The notes below the pieces were generated by a model that saw nothing but the letters and a program-made list of their open reading frames with translations, ran no database searches and was not told where the DNA came from. From Williamsoniiplasma lucivorax ATCC 49196 (GTDB lineage Bacteria; Bacillota_I; Bacilli_A; Mycoplasmatales; Mycoplasmataceae), in assembly GCF_000518285.1 (NCBI RefSeq), contig NZ_JADH01000001.1, forward strand, positions 91,839 through 155,838: 64,000 bases of DNA, read 5' to 3'. The translations under genes were made by a program, and so were the position numbers. Numbering within the stretch: the stretch's first letter is position 1; the number at the start of each line of letters is the position of its first letter. Positions 10,962 through 22,781 of the stretch are shown here, piece by piece.

Positions 10962-11890
10962 TATGCACCATCCCTTTTTATCTTATTAATCATATCATTA
11001 AATTCACTTGGTAGTGGTGATTCTACTAGGATTTCCTTTTTTGTAATTGGGTGAATAAACACTAATTTAGCTGCGTGTAAGTATTGTCCAAAAGCGGTTG
11101 GCTTTTCAGTTTTACGACCATAAAGTGGGTCATTCATCACGGGGTGTTTAATAAAATTTAAATGCACACGAATTTGATGAGTTCTCCCAGTTTCAATTGA
11201 TAATTGCAATAAAGTGGCATTGGTATATCTTTCTAAAACTTTAAAATTAGTTTTGGCATATTTGGAATTAGTATGGGTGACAGCCATTTTTTTACGGTCA
11301 TTTTCATGACGTCCAATTGGTGCTTCGATAATTCCTTCATTTTCTTCAAACTCACCCCAAACTAAGGCAATATATTCTTTATAAATTTGGTGATCAACAA
11401 GCATGTTAGTTAATAAACGATGTGTTTTATCATTTTTAGCTACAATTAAAAGCCCTGTGGTTTGTTTGTCTAAACGATGAACAATCCCTGGTCTTTCCAC
11501 ACCCCCAATTGAACTTAAATTTTTCATTTGGCTTAATAAACCATTGACCACAGTCCCGCTTTGATTGCCAGCTCCAGGATGGACAACCATATTATTAGCT
11601 TTATCAATCACTAATAAATGTTCATCTTCATAAACAACTTTTAAATTTAGTTGCTCTGGTTGAAGATCAGTTTGATCTGGTTTAGGAATGACAATTTGAA
11701 TGACATCATGAGCTTCAATTGGTTTTTTAGCAATCACAACCACTTGATCATTAATGCTGACATTGCCTTTTTCAATGATTTTTTGAATCATTGAACGTGA
11801 AAAATCAAAAGAACCTTTTAACACTTCTGTTAAAAAGATATCTAATCTTTTGTGATTTTCTTCGGCTTTAATAATTTCAATTTTTTCCAT
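10961..11890 (-). CDS. rluD: RluD-type 23S rRNA pseudouridine synthase
   Basis: A 309-residue RluA-family enzyme. An N-terminal S4 RNA-binding domain (about residues 13-75, SRSMIQKIIEKGNVSIN) is followed by the synthase domain with the catalytic motif GIVHRLDKQTTGLLIVAK, in which the Asp is the nucleophile, and the GRTHQIRVHLNFIKHPVMND motif. Family members with this architecture (RluD) modify helix 69 of 23S rRNA. It sits 2 bases after lspA and is coupled by TAATG to the rhomboid-like gene; the lspA-rluD pairing is very common in Firmicutes. Confidence 0.93.
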   Translation of the reverse strand: MEKIEIIKAEENHKRLDIFLTEVLKGSFDFSRSMIQKIIEKGNVSINDQVVVIAKKPIEAHDVIQIVIPKPDQTDLQPEQLNLKVVYEDEHLLVIDKANNMVVHPGAGNQSGTVVNGLLSQMKNLSSIGGVERPGIVHRLDKQTTGLLIVAKNDKTHRLLTNMLVDHQIYKEYIALVWGEFEENEGIIEAPIGRHENDRKKMAVTHTNSKYAKTNFKVLERYTNATLLQLSIETGRTHQIRVHLNFIKHPVMNDPLYGRKTEKPTAFGQYLHAAKLVFIHPITKKEILVESPLPSEFNDMINKIKRDGA

Positions 11891-11892
11891 AA

Positions 11893-12531
11893 TTATCCTT
11901 CTTTATTGGGGGTCGGAGCTTCAGGTTGGTCTGAAGCTTGATCTTGATGTGATTTAGATTTTTTACTATGTGATTTTTGGACAAACATTTTGACAATATC
12001 AATCAAGACACAAACTACCAAGTAAGCAATTGCGAGACTAACTCAAATGTCAGCAATATTTAAAATAAAATTATCAAGTCCAAAAATCGGTAGCTCAATT
12101 TTAATAAAATCGACAACTCCTCCCATCACACCAAGATGTGTACCAACTGTGACCATCGGTGCTCAAGCACGTGCTAATAGATTAGCAAAACTTCCAGAAA
12201 TAAAAATTGTTAAACCAATCAATCATTTTTTATCATTGATAAAAATGATTGCTGTAAAAATTAAAATTGTCAAAATGGTGGCCATCGTGATGACGAATGT
12301 TGGATTGCCATCCATCATCCCTTTGGCAGCACCAGGATTAATTACATAATCAAAAGTTAAAAGACCTTTAATAATCGTAATTGATTCACCTTGATGCATA
12401 TAAGCATTAATTAACCATTTAGAAATTCAATCAATGGCCACTAAAACAGAAAATAGCGGTAGGCAAGCTACCAACTTAAATTTTCACTTATACTCGTGGT
12501 GTTTGATTCTTTCAACAAAGTTTAATCACAT
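11893..12531 (-). CDS. lspA: Lipoprotein signal peptidase (signal peptidase II)
   Basis: Cleaves signal peptides of prolipoproteins at the diacylglyceryl-Cys, and so would process the two large lipoproteins encoded at 42.9-48.0 kb. The 212-residue protein has four membrane helices. The two catalytic aspartates are visible in GGVVDFI and LNIADIWV, and YVINPGAAKG matches the family N-x-GA motif. The GNLIDR motif of typical LspA is altered to ANLLARA. A charged cytoplasmic tail of about 30 residues (KKSKSHQDQASDQ...) is longer than usual. AGGAG precedes the ATG. It lies 11 bases downstream of ileS. Confidence 0.93.
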
Positions 12532-12542
12532 AATTCTCCTTT

Positions 12543-15272
12543 TTATTTAGTTACAACATCAAAACAACGTTGACAAATTTCAGCATCTTTTAATGTTTCA
12601 AAAATCGCTCAACATCTTTGACACTTCTCACCTTTTCTTGCTTGAATTTTAATTCAAGCATGTTTGTGTTCGACAAAATCATTGGTTTTGGGAGTTAACA
12701 CTATTTTTGAAACAATTAAAACTTGGGCTAATTCTTCGATGCTAATAAAATTTAAGATGGTTTTTAAATCATCTTTTAACTCTAATTCAACTAGTGCTTC
12801 AAAGCTTTTTGAAACTACTTGGTTGTTTTTAGCTTCTTCTAAAGCTTTATTAATATCAGTTTTTAAATCTAAAATTTTAGTTCACATCTCAATAAAATCA
12901 TCGGTTTGGCTTTGGTCTAATTTTTTATTATCTAATAAATGAACAGATGCTGCAGTTTTTATTCAAGGTAATGCTTGATAAACTTCTTCAATCGTATGAA
13001 CTAAAATTGGTCTTAATATATCAATTAAAACTCATAGTTGTTCAAATAAAACAGTTTGTACTTGTCTTCTTCGAAGACTATTTTTACCTTCAACATATAA
13101 AATATCTTTAATAAAATCTAAATAAAATGAAGATAAATCACGAGTCACATAATTAATGGTTAAATTATAAACTGAGTTAAATTGGTAATGATCATAAGCT
13201 TGTGCTGCTTGATTTTTAAAGATTGTGGCATTATGCAGAGCAAATTTATCAACACTACTTAATTCTTTTTGATAATCTGTTGCTGGATTAAAATCTGCTA
13301 AATTAGCTAAGATAAAACGCATGGTGTTACGAATTTTTCGGTAAGTTTCACTAACTTGCTTGATGATTTCTGGACCAATTTTTTGGTCGTCAGTATAATC
13401 AGTTGATGCAACTCATAAACGGAGAATATCAGCTCCTAAATCATTTGAAAATTCAATAGGATCAATCCCATTACCAAGTGATTTAGACATTTTTCCACCT
13501 TTTTCATCAGTGGTCATTCCATGAGAAATTAAAGTTTTGTATGGTGCTTTATCATCATAAACAACCGAATTAATCATCGATGCATTAAATCAACCACGAT
13601 ATTGATCATTTCCTTCTAAATAAATATCGTATGGACGTTTGAATTCAGGGAATCTTTCTTCTAAAGCAATCGCACTACTTCCAGAGTCAAACCAAACATC
13701 TAAAATATCCTTTTCCTTTTTTAAACCTTTGTTTTGATAAGCATCAGGTAAGAAAGTGTCGGCTGGTTCTGAAAATCAAGCATTAATGCCTAATTTTTCA
13801 ATGGTTGCGATTGTGTGATTTAAAATTTCAACATTTAAAACTAACTCATCTTTTTGATCATAAAACCCTAAAATTGGTACCCCTCATAATCTTTGACGAG
13901 AAATTGTTCAATCAGTACGATCATCTAAGACTTGGTAAAGTCTTTCTTTGGCTCATTTAGGTCTAGTTTGAATTTCATCAACGTGTTTTAAAATTTGTTT
14001 TTTAGCTTTGTTTAAACCAACAAATCATTGTAAAGTGGCGCGATAAATAACTGGTTTTTTAGTTCTTCAATCATGTGGATATGAATGCGTGACAAATTTT
14101 AATTTTAATAACTTGTTGTTAGCTTGTAATTTCATTCCCACAATTTTGTTGGCATCTTCATAAAATTGACCTTCTAAAGTCGCATCAGCAACTTCTGGGG
14201 TAAATTTACCTTGGTTATCAATTGGGGCAAATGGTTCTAAGCCATGAGCTTTAGCAATCATATAATCATCTTCACCAAATCCACCAGCAACATGGACAAT
14301 TCCAGATCCAGCTTCATCAGTTACATGATGTCCAGCAACAATTTTTGAAAACTGATTTTCATATCAAGGGTGTTCATATTGCAAATTAATTAAGTCATGA
14401 CCTTGCAAATGGCTAACAACTTGGACATTAGTTCAACCAATTTGTTCAGCAACTTGCTGAACAAGACTTGTTGCAACAATAAAATGACGAGTGTCATTTG
14501 CTGGTTTCACAATTGCATAATTCATCTGTTCACCAACAGCAATTAATTGGTTTGCAGGAATTGTTCATGGAGTGGTTGTTCAAATAATTAAATGTGTATC
14601 TTGAGGTAATTGTGCATTTTCAACGATTTTTGTGGCCACAAAAATCGTTGGTGATTTAATATCACGATATTCAATTTCTGATTCAGCTAAGGCTGATTCA
14701 GATGATGGTGATCAATAAATTGGTTTTAGCGCTTTGTAAATTAAACCATCATTAAACATTTTGGCAAAAAGTTTTAATTCTGAAACTTCATAATCTGGAC
14801 GCAATGTTAAATAATTAGTCGCATAATCGGTAAACATTCCTAAACGTGTAAATTGATTGATTTGGTTTTGGATTTGTTCTAAAGCGTATTGATGACAAAG
14901 TTCTCTAAAACTAGCCGCATCCATGCTTTTACGATCAACCCCAGTCTTAGTGACAGCTGTTTCAATTGGTAAACCATGAGTATCTCAACCCATAATAAAA
15001 GGAGCATGATATCCACTAGCATTTTTTCAACGCACAATAAAATCTTTCAATGATTTATTCAAAGCATGACCAATATGTAAATCACCATTGGCATATGGCG
15101 GACCATCATGAAGCATAAATAAAGGCTTGTCTTGATTACTCTTAATTTTTTGCTGATAAATTTGGTGTTCAGCTCAAAATTTTTGAATTGTTGGTTCTTT
15201 ATCTTTCAGACCAGCTCGCATATCAAAACTAGTTGAACCAAGGATTAAGGTGTCTTTATATTTATTATTCAT
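12543..15272 (-). CDS. ileS: Isoleucyl-tRNA synthetase
   Basis: Class I aminoacyl-tRNA synthetase charging tRNA-Ile. The product has 909 residues, the normal bacterial size. HIGH is at residues 66-69 ([16 protein letters not shown]) and KMSKS at 594-598 ([13 protein letters not shown]); the editing domain threonine-rich IIWTTTPWTIPAN motif is present, as is the C-terminal zinc finger (paired Cys motifs near the end). Many Trp residues are encoded by TGA, so the gene appears broken under the standard code. AGAGGA precedes the ATG. The ileS-lspA-rluD order is conserved in many Gram-positives. Confidence 0.97.
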
Positions 15273-15352
15273 AGGTGTCCTCTCATTAACATTTAAAATA
15301 TTATAACATATGGGTTTTTTATAAAATTAACAACAAGAAAAACATCTGGTTG

Positions 15353-16417
15353 CTATTTAGTGGTTTTGCTTTTAAACAATTTTTTAGTTAACTTAAATTT
15401 ATGCATATTTCCATTATAATGTTGAGTTAATGCTGGGAAAATTGTTTTAATTTCATCGGTATGTTCTCGATGAATAGCTTTTAGTTCAGCGACTGTTGTG
15501 GCTGTTTTAATTTGGTGAATATATTTTGATGAAGATTCTGTCATCACAAATAATCCATATTGATTTTTACGATGGAATTGGAGTTCTTTCATAATTTTGA
15601 TGACTGACATTGATAAATACATCACAAGCACAATCACAGCCCCTAAATAAGCTAGTCACAACTTACCATCAAAGCCAAAATCAACAGAAATGGTTCGTTC
15701 ATGAGTCACAACCATATCTTTAATAATTAATATGGAACCACTACTTGCATCATTAGCAAAGCCAGCTTGGGCAAGGTTGATGGCATAGCGATGTGGCCAT
15801 AAATAGAGAATATAACCAAATCAATGATAATCAGGATTTAAAATAACATCGATCGGAAATCCTAAACCTAAAAAGTATGTTGATGTGGCATAAATTAGAA
15901 TGACAATCATTTGCGAAAGAATCGAATTTTTAATAAATGTAAAAATAAATAATCCCACTGCAAAAGATGTCATTCAAACAAAAAGCAATGCTGTTAAAAC
16001 CACACCCCAATTAGCTCGACTAACCAATTCTCGTTGAGCCGAGAAGAAAGTGATTCCGACTAAAAACATAATGATCGAAACACCTAAAGTCGTAATTAAA
16101 TTAAAGAAAATGGAAGCTAAGGCTCGAATATAATTCGGAATCGAAGTTTGATTTAAACGATTAACCATCCCAGCATCACGATACTCATTATAATGTCTCG
16201 TGTAAATAAACATGCCATTACGAATAATTCCAATTGAAATCCCGGAAACTAATAAAAATGGATCAGCATCTTTAAAAACTAATCAGATGACCATTGTATA
16301 CAAAGCAATCCCAAAACCAAGAATTAAATTCATTGGTCCTTCAAACCAATTTTTACATTCAATCTTTAAAAGCAAACCTAAGATTCTGCAATTTTTTAAA
16401 AATGATTTATTCTCCAT
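15353..16417 (-). CDS. ABC exporter permease subunit (second permease)
   Basis: A 354-residue membrane protein with about six helices and a soluble, charged C-terminal tail of about 80 residues. The start overlaps the stop of the preceding permease by one base (TAATG), and the ATPase gene precedes both, so the three form one transporter. Its fold and the phrase PHRYAINLAQAG near the fifth helix are also found in the sister permease (APQRYTITLMQSG), showing that the two are paralogs. It resembles ABC-2 type export permeases such as those of the polysaccharide/teichoic-acid group, but the substrate is unknown. Both proteins keep a conserved pattern ending in a short Glu/Lys-rich helix. Confidence 0.75.
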
Positions 16418-17487
16418 TACCGCACCACCTTTTTAGGTTTTTTATATCGCGCATTTTTAATTTTTAATTTTTCTTTTTCATTTTTAGCTTCTAAATTAAT
16501 TTGATTAATCACTTGGTTTAACTCAGTTAAACTTTGGGTTTTTTTGATTTGATTGATATAAAGAATTCTTTTATTCACACCTTGATAACTTTTAATTCCG
16601 CGGGAATTAAAAATATTTTGTCGACGATACCCTCAATAAATGATTAAACAAATTAAAGCAAATCAAGCAAAAATAGCCAGATAAACTAATCATAAATGGT
16701 GGCCAAATCCAAACCCAGCACTAGCTAAAAAAGAATCAGGATCAACACTGCCAGGAAAATCATGACCATCCCCCATATGCCACTTACCATCCCCAACAAC
16801 CGGCATGCCTAAATTAGGATAAGCTTTCCCGATTCAACCGCTTTGCATTAAAGTGATGGTATATCTTTGTGGGGCAATGTAAAGTAAATAATTTAATCAA
16901 GGCACATTGCCAACTACTTTTCATGGAATTCCTAAACCTAATAAATACATTGCTCCAAAATAACAAACTAAACAAAAAACTTGTTTTCAATCACGACTTT
17001 TTATTCAAAATTGTAAAAGCATCCCTAGTAAAGAACACATAATAATATGCAAAAAAAGTCCCGAAAGAAAAACGGTTCAATCAACAAATTGAATTAAGCG
17101 TCGTTGTTCTGGAAACATCATTCCCATAATAAAAATTAAAGTGATAATAACAAAGTTGATTGCTCAATTAAAAGCTAAAATAGAAAAGAAAGCAATACCT
17201 TTAGATAATGGTGTTTGTTTCAGCTTAGTTAACGTCCCTTTAAATCGCCAATCACCAAGAACATTAGATAAATTGTATTGAGCATTCCTAATTGTGGTAA
17301 TCCCAATTCCTGAAGCTAAAATAAATGGGTCGGCTGTGAACAACCCATTTTTTGGTTTAAACATTAATCAACAAAAAACCATAATTGTTGTTAAAACAAA
17401 ACCTAAAGTAATTGATGCATAATCATTTTTGTAATTATTTCATTGGATTTTTCAAAAGATCGCAATTAAGGAAAAGTTATTTTTCAT
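16417..17487 (-). CDS. ABC exporter permease subunit (first permease)
   Basis: A 356-residue membrane protein, paralog of the next gene: both start with a short amphipathic segment, have five or six helices in the same order, a SGIGITTIRNAQ or SGISIGIIRNGM motif in the second helix, LGLGIP or LGLGFP before an extracellular loop, and a basic C-terminal tail. Both ends overlap neighbours by one base, which points to coupled translation and a heterodimeric membrane domain. The substrate cannot be read from the sequence. Confidence 0.75.
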
Positions 17488-18977
17488 TAGTCATCACCTT
17501 CATCATCATCTTTAGGTAATGGTTTAGTTTTAATGGTGTTCAGAGTCACTGTTGATTGTAAATCTTCAGCGGTTGGATTTTTAAGAATTTTAATTTCTTC
17601 ATCGTTGTTTAAAATGATCGTTTCTTCATCGACACTTTGTTGTAAAGCACTTAAAACATCTTTATGTTCCACATGATTTAGGGTTTCTAAACGTTGACCA
17701 ACAATTTTATTTTTCTTGATTAATTTACGTTCTAGTTTAATAATTTTGATTTCTTCTTTGATGTACTTTTTTTTCAAAATTCGCAATTGTTTTTTTTCCA
17801 ATGATGATACTTCTTCTTCAGTTTCTTCAATGCTGAATAACTCATCATTTTCAAAAATCAATAAAACTTTCTTTTCAATAAAAGTTGCCATTTTTTCTAA
17901 TTCTAAAACAATGTTTTTATACTTTTTCTCTTTGGGATTATTTTTAATATGTTTTTTAACTGTATAAATTGTTTGGGTTAATTCTTTTAAAGCTTGTTTT
18001 AATTCTTTGATTGCTTGATTAATATTTTTTTGAATTAAAATTTCACTAAATGTTTTAGCTAGTTGCTCTTCAGTTAATTGAAGTTGATAAAAAGTGTTTT
18101 TAATTTGAATATTAATTTTGTCACCTTCATGATCAGGGAAATTATTTTTATAAACAGCTTCTAATTCTTTAAAAGCTGTGCGGAATTTTTTTAATAAAAT
18201 TTGAAAGCTACGGTTAGTAGCCACACGGCGTTTATTTTCTTTAGCTTCTTCAGCTAATTTACGAATATATTCAAAAGTTGAACCATGTTCTTTGACGATT
18301 CCACGTAATGAGGAATCGTCTTGCATTTCACCTTTATTTAAAGTGATAATGCGATTACATAATGCATTCAAAATAAAGTCTTCAGGTTGGATGATAATAA
18401 TGGTTCCGCCTTGATTTTTATATTCTTTTAATAAATTAAGAATTTTCATTTTATGTTCGAAATCAACAGATGAAGAAAACTCATCAATCACAATTAATTC
18501 AGGTTTATATAAAAATGCTAAAAATAAAGCAAACATTTGTAAACTTAAAATGTTTAACTTCGATAATTTTTTGTCCATAATTTGTTCAAAACCAAAAGTA
18601 TCAATTAATTTGGCGATTCAAGCTTTGTCCTGAACATCATAAATGGCCTTGTATAAATCAATCACATCCTTAACTTTGAAACCAATTGGTCATGATTGTT
18701 CTCTTGATTGATAACCAATCGCTTTAAAAATATTTGGTTCTTTAAAAAAGTAATCAATAATGCCACTTGTTTGTTGAATCACATTCCCAATCAATTTTCC
18801 TAAAACTGTTTTCCCAGCACCATTATTTCCAACCAAAGCAATCGCTTCACCACGATTAACTTTAAAATTGACTTTTTTAATCGACCAAACTCCATGTAAA
18901 AAACTTTTAGAAAGGTTATGTACCACAACTAAAGTATTATCATCTGCATGATTATTTTGATCAATTGTTTTTTCCAT
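17487..18977 (-). CDS. ABC transporter ATP-binding protein with long charged C-terminal extension
   Basis: The 496-residue protein starts with a nucleotide-binding domain (about 1-225). Walker A is GNNGAGKT (50-57) and Walker B LIVIDE (161-166), with the catalytic Glu present. The signature before Walker B is degenerate (LSKLNILSLQM rather than LSGGQ), and the H-loop His is missing (IIIIQPED at 193-200). From about 225 to the end runs an extension rich in Lys and Glu predicted to form coiled coils, ending in acidic residues. The arrangement of one ATPase and two permeases recalls TagGH-type exporters. The gene starts 2 bases after the hydrolase gene, so the four genes are probably one operon. 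Confidence 0.85.
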
Positions 18978-18979
18978 AT

Positions 18980-19948
18980 TTATTTTTTCTCGTGTTTTCT
19001 AACAAAAAGTAGGCTTTTCTCTTTATATTCTTTTGTGTGTTCAATCATAGCTTTTGTATGATGGGTTCCATCAAAAATGATTAATTCATTAATCGTTGTT
19101 TCTTCCAAATTATTTTTTGTGTTTCACATCCTAAAACTATCTAAATAGTTGGTGATTCGATCACCACGATTATGAATGTACAAAATTGGAAAATGTTTTT
19201 CTTTTGGTTTGATCATGGATAGGTAATCTAGATTAGTTAAATCGGCACCATATTCTTTTTCATAAATCTTCATCATATTTTTTAAAGTTTCTTTACCAAA
19301 ATTTTTTAAAATTTTTGGTGAATTCTCATAAACTATTTTTTCTAATTGTTTTGGAGCAGACATATAAGCCGAATCAGAAATTCCCCATCTAATATTGGCT
19401 TTTTTGATTAATTCTGGTTCAGTTAAACTAAAATAATTTAAGGTAAAACCACCCATGCTAGTGCCGATTAGTCCCATTTCATCAACTTGATATGCACTGA
19501 TCAACCATTCAATAGTTGCAATCATATCCCATTTTTCTTTAAATCCTCAAGTGACAGCATCATTTTCACTAGCACCATGATTTCTAAAGTCAAAAGTAAT
19601 AATATTATAACCCAATTCACGATAGTGTCAGACTAAATATAGCACTTCAAATCGCGAAGAATTATAACCATGCATTGCGACAATTCATTTGTTGGAAGGT
19701 TTTTCATTTAAACAAACAGAAGCTGCAATTTTAATTCCATCTTTCGAGGCAAAAGTTACATTATTTGTTAGCTTTCAATAATCAATATTTAATTTTTTAT
19801 TGGAATTAAAATTCACAGGATTTAGATTAAACATTTTAATAATGTTTAATCTAATATCACGACCATCTTCACGGCGATAAACTGTCGGAGAATAATGGGA
19901 ATTCAACATATTGATCATAGTTCTTGCAAATGATGAATTTTCAGCCAT
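18980..19948 (-). CDS. Alpha/beta hydrolase
   Basis: A 322-residue serine hydrolase. The oxyanion-hole sequence is WIVAMHGYNSSR, the nucleophile elbow is GLIGTSMGGF, the acidic residue probably lies in LYIHNRGDRITN, and the His in FDGTHHTKAM. There is no signal peptide, so it is likely cytoplasmic or attached through partners. The layout (GYNSSRFEVLYL, FDFRNHGASE) is close to the BAAT-like or YqkD-type hydrolases common in Mollicutes. It heads the transporter operon. The substrate may be an acyl ester or lipid, but nothing in the sequence proves this. Confidence 0.85.
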
Positions 19949-20012
19949 TAATTATTTCTCCCTTACTTTGTTTATTATATTCTTTTTTTTAATTTATTTT
20001 TTTATAAAAGCC

Positions 20013-20043
20013 AACAAAAAAACCAAAAATTGGTTTTTTTGTT
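20013..20043 (-). terminator. Terminator of nrdJ
   Basis: A 14-bp stem (AACAAAAAAACCAA with its complement TTGGTTTTTTTGTT) with a 3-base loop lies 39 bases after the nrdJ stop on the - strand and ends in a U-rich stretch. Confidence 0.75.
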
Positions 20044-20081
20044 TTATTTATAAATTATGTTTCTTTAATTGGTTAATTTAA

Positions 20082-22562
20082 TTAAAGACCACATTTTAAT
20101 TGGACATTACAGTTGTTGCAAGTGACACATCCACCACTATCAATTAAAGTTCCTAATTGACAAACTGGACAAGTATCACCAATTTCTGTCCCAATTCTAA
20201 TTGTGTCTTCATCTTTAAAATCTTCATTGTCAACAACAACTCCAGTTCCTGATTTAGTGAATTCTTCACTAAATAAGTTTTCTTCTTTTTCTAAAGATAA
20301 GACTTGCGTATCACGACTTCCATCAACATAAACTGTTCCACCTTTAGCACCATGTTTATATAAATACATATAGATTTGTTCAACATCAGCAACACGATAT
20401 CCTTTGGGAGCATTAACTGTTTTTGAAATTGATGAATCAACTCAACGTTGAATAATACATTGTACATCAGCATGTTCAACGGGACTTAAATTCATCGCTG
20501 TTGCAAAAATATCTGGTAAGTTTTTATTTTTGTATTCTGGATGCACGTCTAATCATTTATCAACCAAAGGGACTTTTACTTCCATAAATTTACCTAATCT
20601 TCCACTTCTGAAATATGAGAAGGCAAAGTATGGTTCTAATCCAGTTGAACCCCCAACCATTGTTCCAGTTGATCCGGTTGGTGCAACTGTAATTAAGTGC
20701 GAGTTTCTAATTCCGTATTGCACAATATCTGCAGCAATATCTTTTGGTAAGGTTTTGATAAATCCTGATTGAACAAATTTTTGGCGGTCGCCTAAGAATG
20801 GGAAACTCCCTTTTTCTTTAGCTAAAGCAATTGAAGCACGATAAGCAGTTGTGGTAATAATTTCAAAAACACGATCCACAATTGCATTTCCTTCTGGACT
20901 TCCATATCTGACACCAGCTCAAATTAGCATGTCATGTAAGCCCATCACACCCATTCCGACACGTCTCTCACCAAGTGCTTGTTTTTGATTTTCTTCTAAG
21001 AAGTATGGCGTAGCATCAATAATATTATCTTGTAAGCGGACACAAGTTGTGACAGTTTGTTTCAATTTATCTTCTAAGATTTCACCCGTTTTTTTATCAA
21101 CAAAGTTAGCTAAATTAATTGCCCCTAAATTACATACTGAATATGGTGCTAGTGGTTGTTCACCACAAGGATTAGTGGCGACAACTCTTTGCTCATAACC
21201 ACGAGCATTAGTCATTTCGTTAGCTTTGTCAATGAAGAAAATTCCTGGTTCTGCTGAATAAGTTGAACAGAAGTTAATTAACTCTCATAATTCTTTAGCT
21301 GGAATTGTTCTAAATGTTTTGGTTGGTAAACCCATTGCTTCTCATTCAAAAACATTCCCAATTTTTTCTCATTCTGTTTCATAAACTTTTTTTTGATCAG
21401 CATCAAATGCTAAGTTATCTGGGAATTTCAATTCTCATTCTTGACCTTTTTCAATAGCTTCCATGAATTTGTTAGAAATAGCGACTGAAATGTTTGCTCC
21501 AGTTAAAAATTCTGGATGAACAACTTCATATTCTCCACCACTTAACAATTTTTCTTTGACTTCATTGACAAATGCTTGGTCAAATGAATAACTATGTTGT
21601 AAAACATTTTCATAAATTTTTCTTTGTGTTTCATCAAAACTTTTGAATTTTAATTTTTTATTAACTTCATTTTGAATATGTTCAGATTTAAAATGTTTTT
21701 TGACAAAAAGTAATGAACGCACATTTTGCATTTTAGAAATAATGAATTCAATAATGTCTGGGTGTCAATCAGCAAGCATAATCATTTGTGCTCCACGTCT
21801 TGATCCACCTTGTTCAATTAAGTGTGTTAATTGAGACAAGTCATTTAATCAAGAAACAGCTCCTGATGAAGAACCTCCCACTGATAAAGCAGCAGCTCCT
21901 TTTGGTCTTAAAGTTGAACCATTAGTTCCAACTCCTCCCCCACGACTCATAATTTCTGCCACTTTTTCACGGTGGTGAGCAATTCCTTCACGACTATCGT
22001 GAATATATGGCATTACATAACAGTTGAAAAATGTCACTTGTTTATTTGAACCAGCTCCATATAAAACTCTTCCAGCTGGAATAAAGTTCAATGTTTCTAA
22101 TTCGTAGGCAAATGCTTTTTGAATCGCCTCAGTTTCTTCTTGTCCAAGATATTTTGCCACACGACGAGCAATTTGTTCAAAATACAATTCTAAAGGTTTC
22201 ATTAAAGACCCTTTGTCTTTAATGATTAAATTATTAATTTTTGGATCCACTTTAAATTCATTAGAAATAAAACCAACATATTGATCTTCAATCTTAATTA
22301 AGTATTTACCATCTTCTTTTTTTTCAATCACTTGACCAATTCCACGAGTTGGAAAATTGGGATCATTTTTAATAATAGTAATCACTAAATCTCCGACTTT
22401 TAAAGTTTTTAAAGTGTCATCTTTTTGTGAATAGCGGTCTAACATGACCATTCTTGAAACACCTTCAAAGTGTAGTTTAAATCCTTCTTCAATCGGAAAA
22501 ATGTTTTTAAAATTCTTTTTAATGTCTGCATTTAATTCTGTAATTTGATTTACATTATACAT
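20082..22562 (-). CDS. nrdJ: Adenosylcobalamin-dependent (class II) ribonucleotide reductase
   Basis: Reduces ribonucleotides to deoxyribonucleotides using coenzyme B12 to make the thiyl radical. The 826 residues show class II features: NCYVMPYIHDS with a redox Cys at about 181, RGGGVGTNGSTLRPKG, NPCGEQPLAPYSVCNLG with a Cys at about 466, APTGSTGTMVGGSTGLEP, and a C-terminal zinc-ribbon-like tail CPVCQLGTL...CVTCNNCNVQLKCG found in NrdJ but not in NrdE or NrdA. Class I NrdE would have a different active-site neighbourhood and a separate NrdF. The start at 22562 is chosen because GGAGGAAAG lies just before it; a longer reading would contain this site. It is monocistronic, with its own terminator. 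Confidence 0.92.
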
Positions 22563-22681
22563 TTTTGCTTTCCTCCATATTTGCATGTTAAAACACATTT
22601 TTTTTCATTTTTAATTAGTAAATACCGATAGAAAATAAAGCAAAAACATCGTTTGCTCAGTTTTTCATGAGTGTTTTTTCA

Positions 22682-22701
22682 TGTATATACATTGTAATAC
22701 A
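22682..22701 (-). promoter_or_regulatory. Two adjacent palindromes upstream of nrdJ (possible operator)
   Basis: On the - strand the sequence TGTATTACAATGTATATACA holds two palindromic half-sites, TGTATTACA and the perfect TGTATATACA, side by side. They lie about 120 bases upstream of the nrdJ start in the 219-base gap after sepF, where the nrdJ promoter must be. No regulator is identified. Confidence 0.3.
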
Positions 22702-22748
22702 TCTTTTGTGGAAATGTGGGAAAAAAATTGAAGAATTTTTTACACAAT

Positions 22749-22778
22749 AAAAAACCATCGATATTTAGATGGTTTTTT
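22749..22778 (-). terminator. Terminator of the division cluster
   Basis: An 11-bp perfect stem (AAAAAACCATC with GATGGTTTTTT) and an 8-base loop lie 4 bases after the sepF stop on the - strand, ending in a U-run. Confidence 0.85.
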
Positions 22779-22781
22779 AAA

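Noticed and set aside
22563..22781. Cobalamin riboswitch before nrdJ
   Set aside because: The gap is only about 220 bases and no B12-box-like sequence was seen; the palindromes are a better candidate for control.
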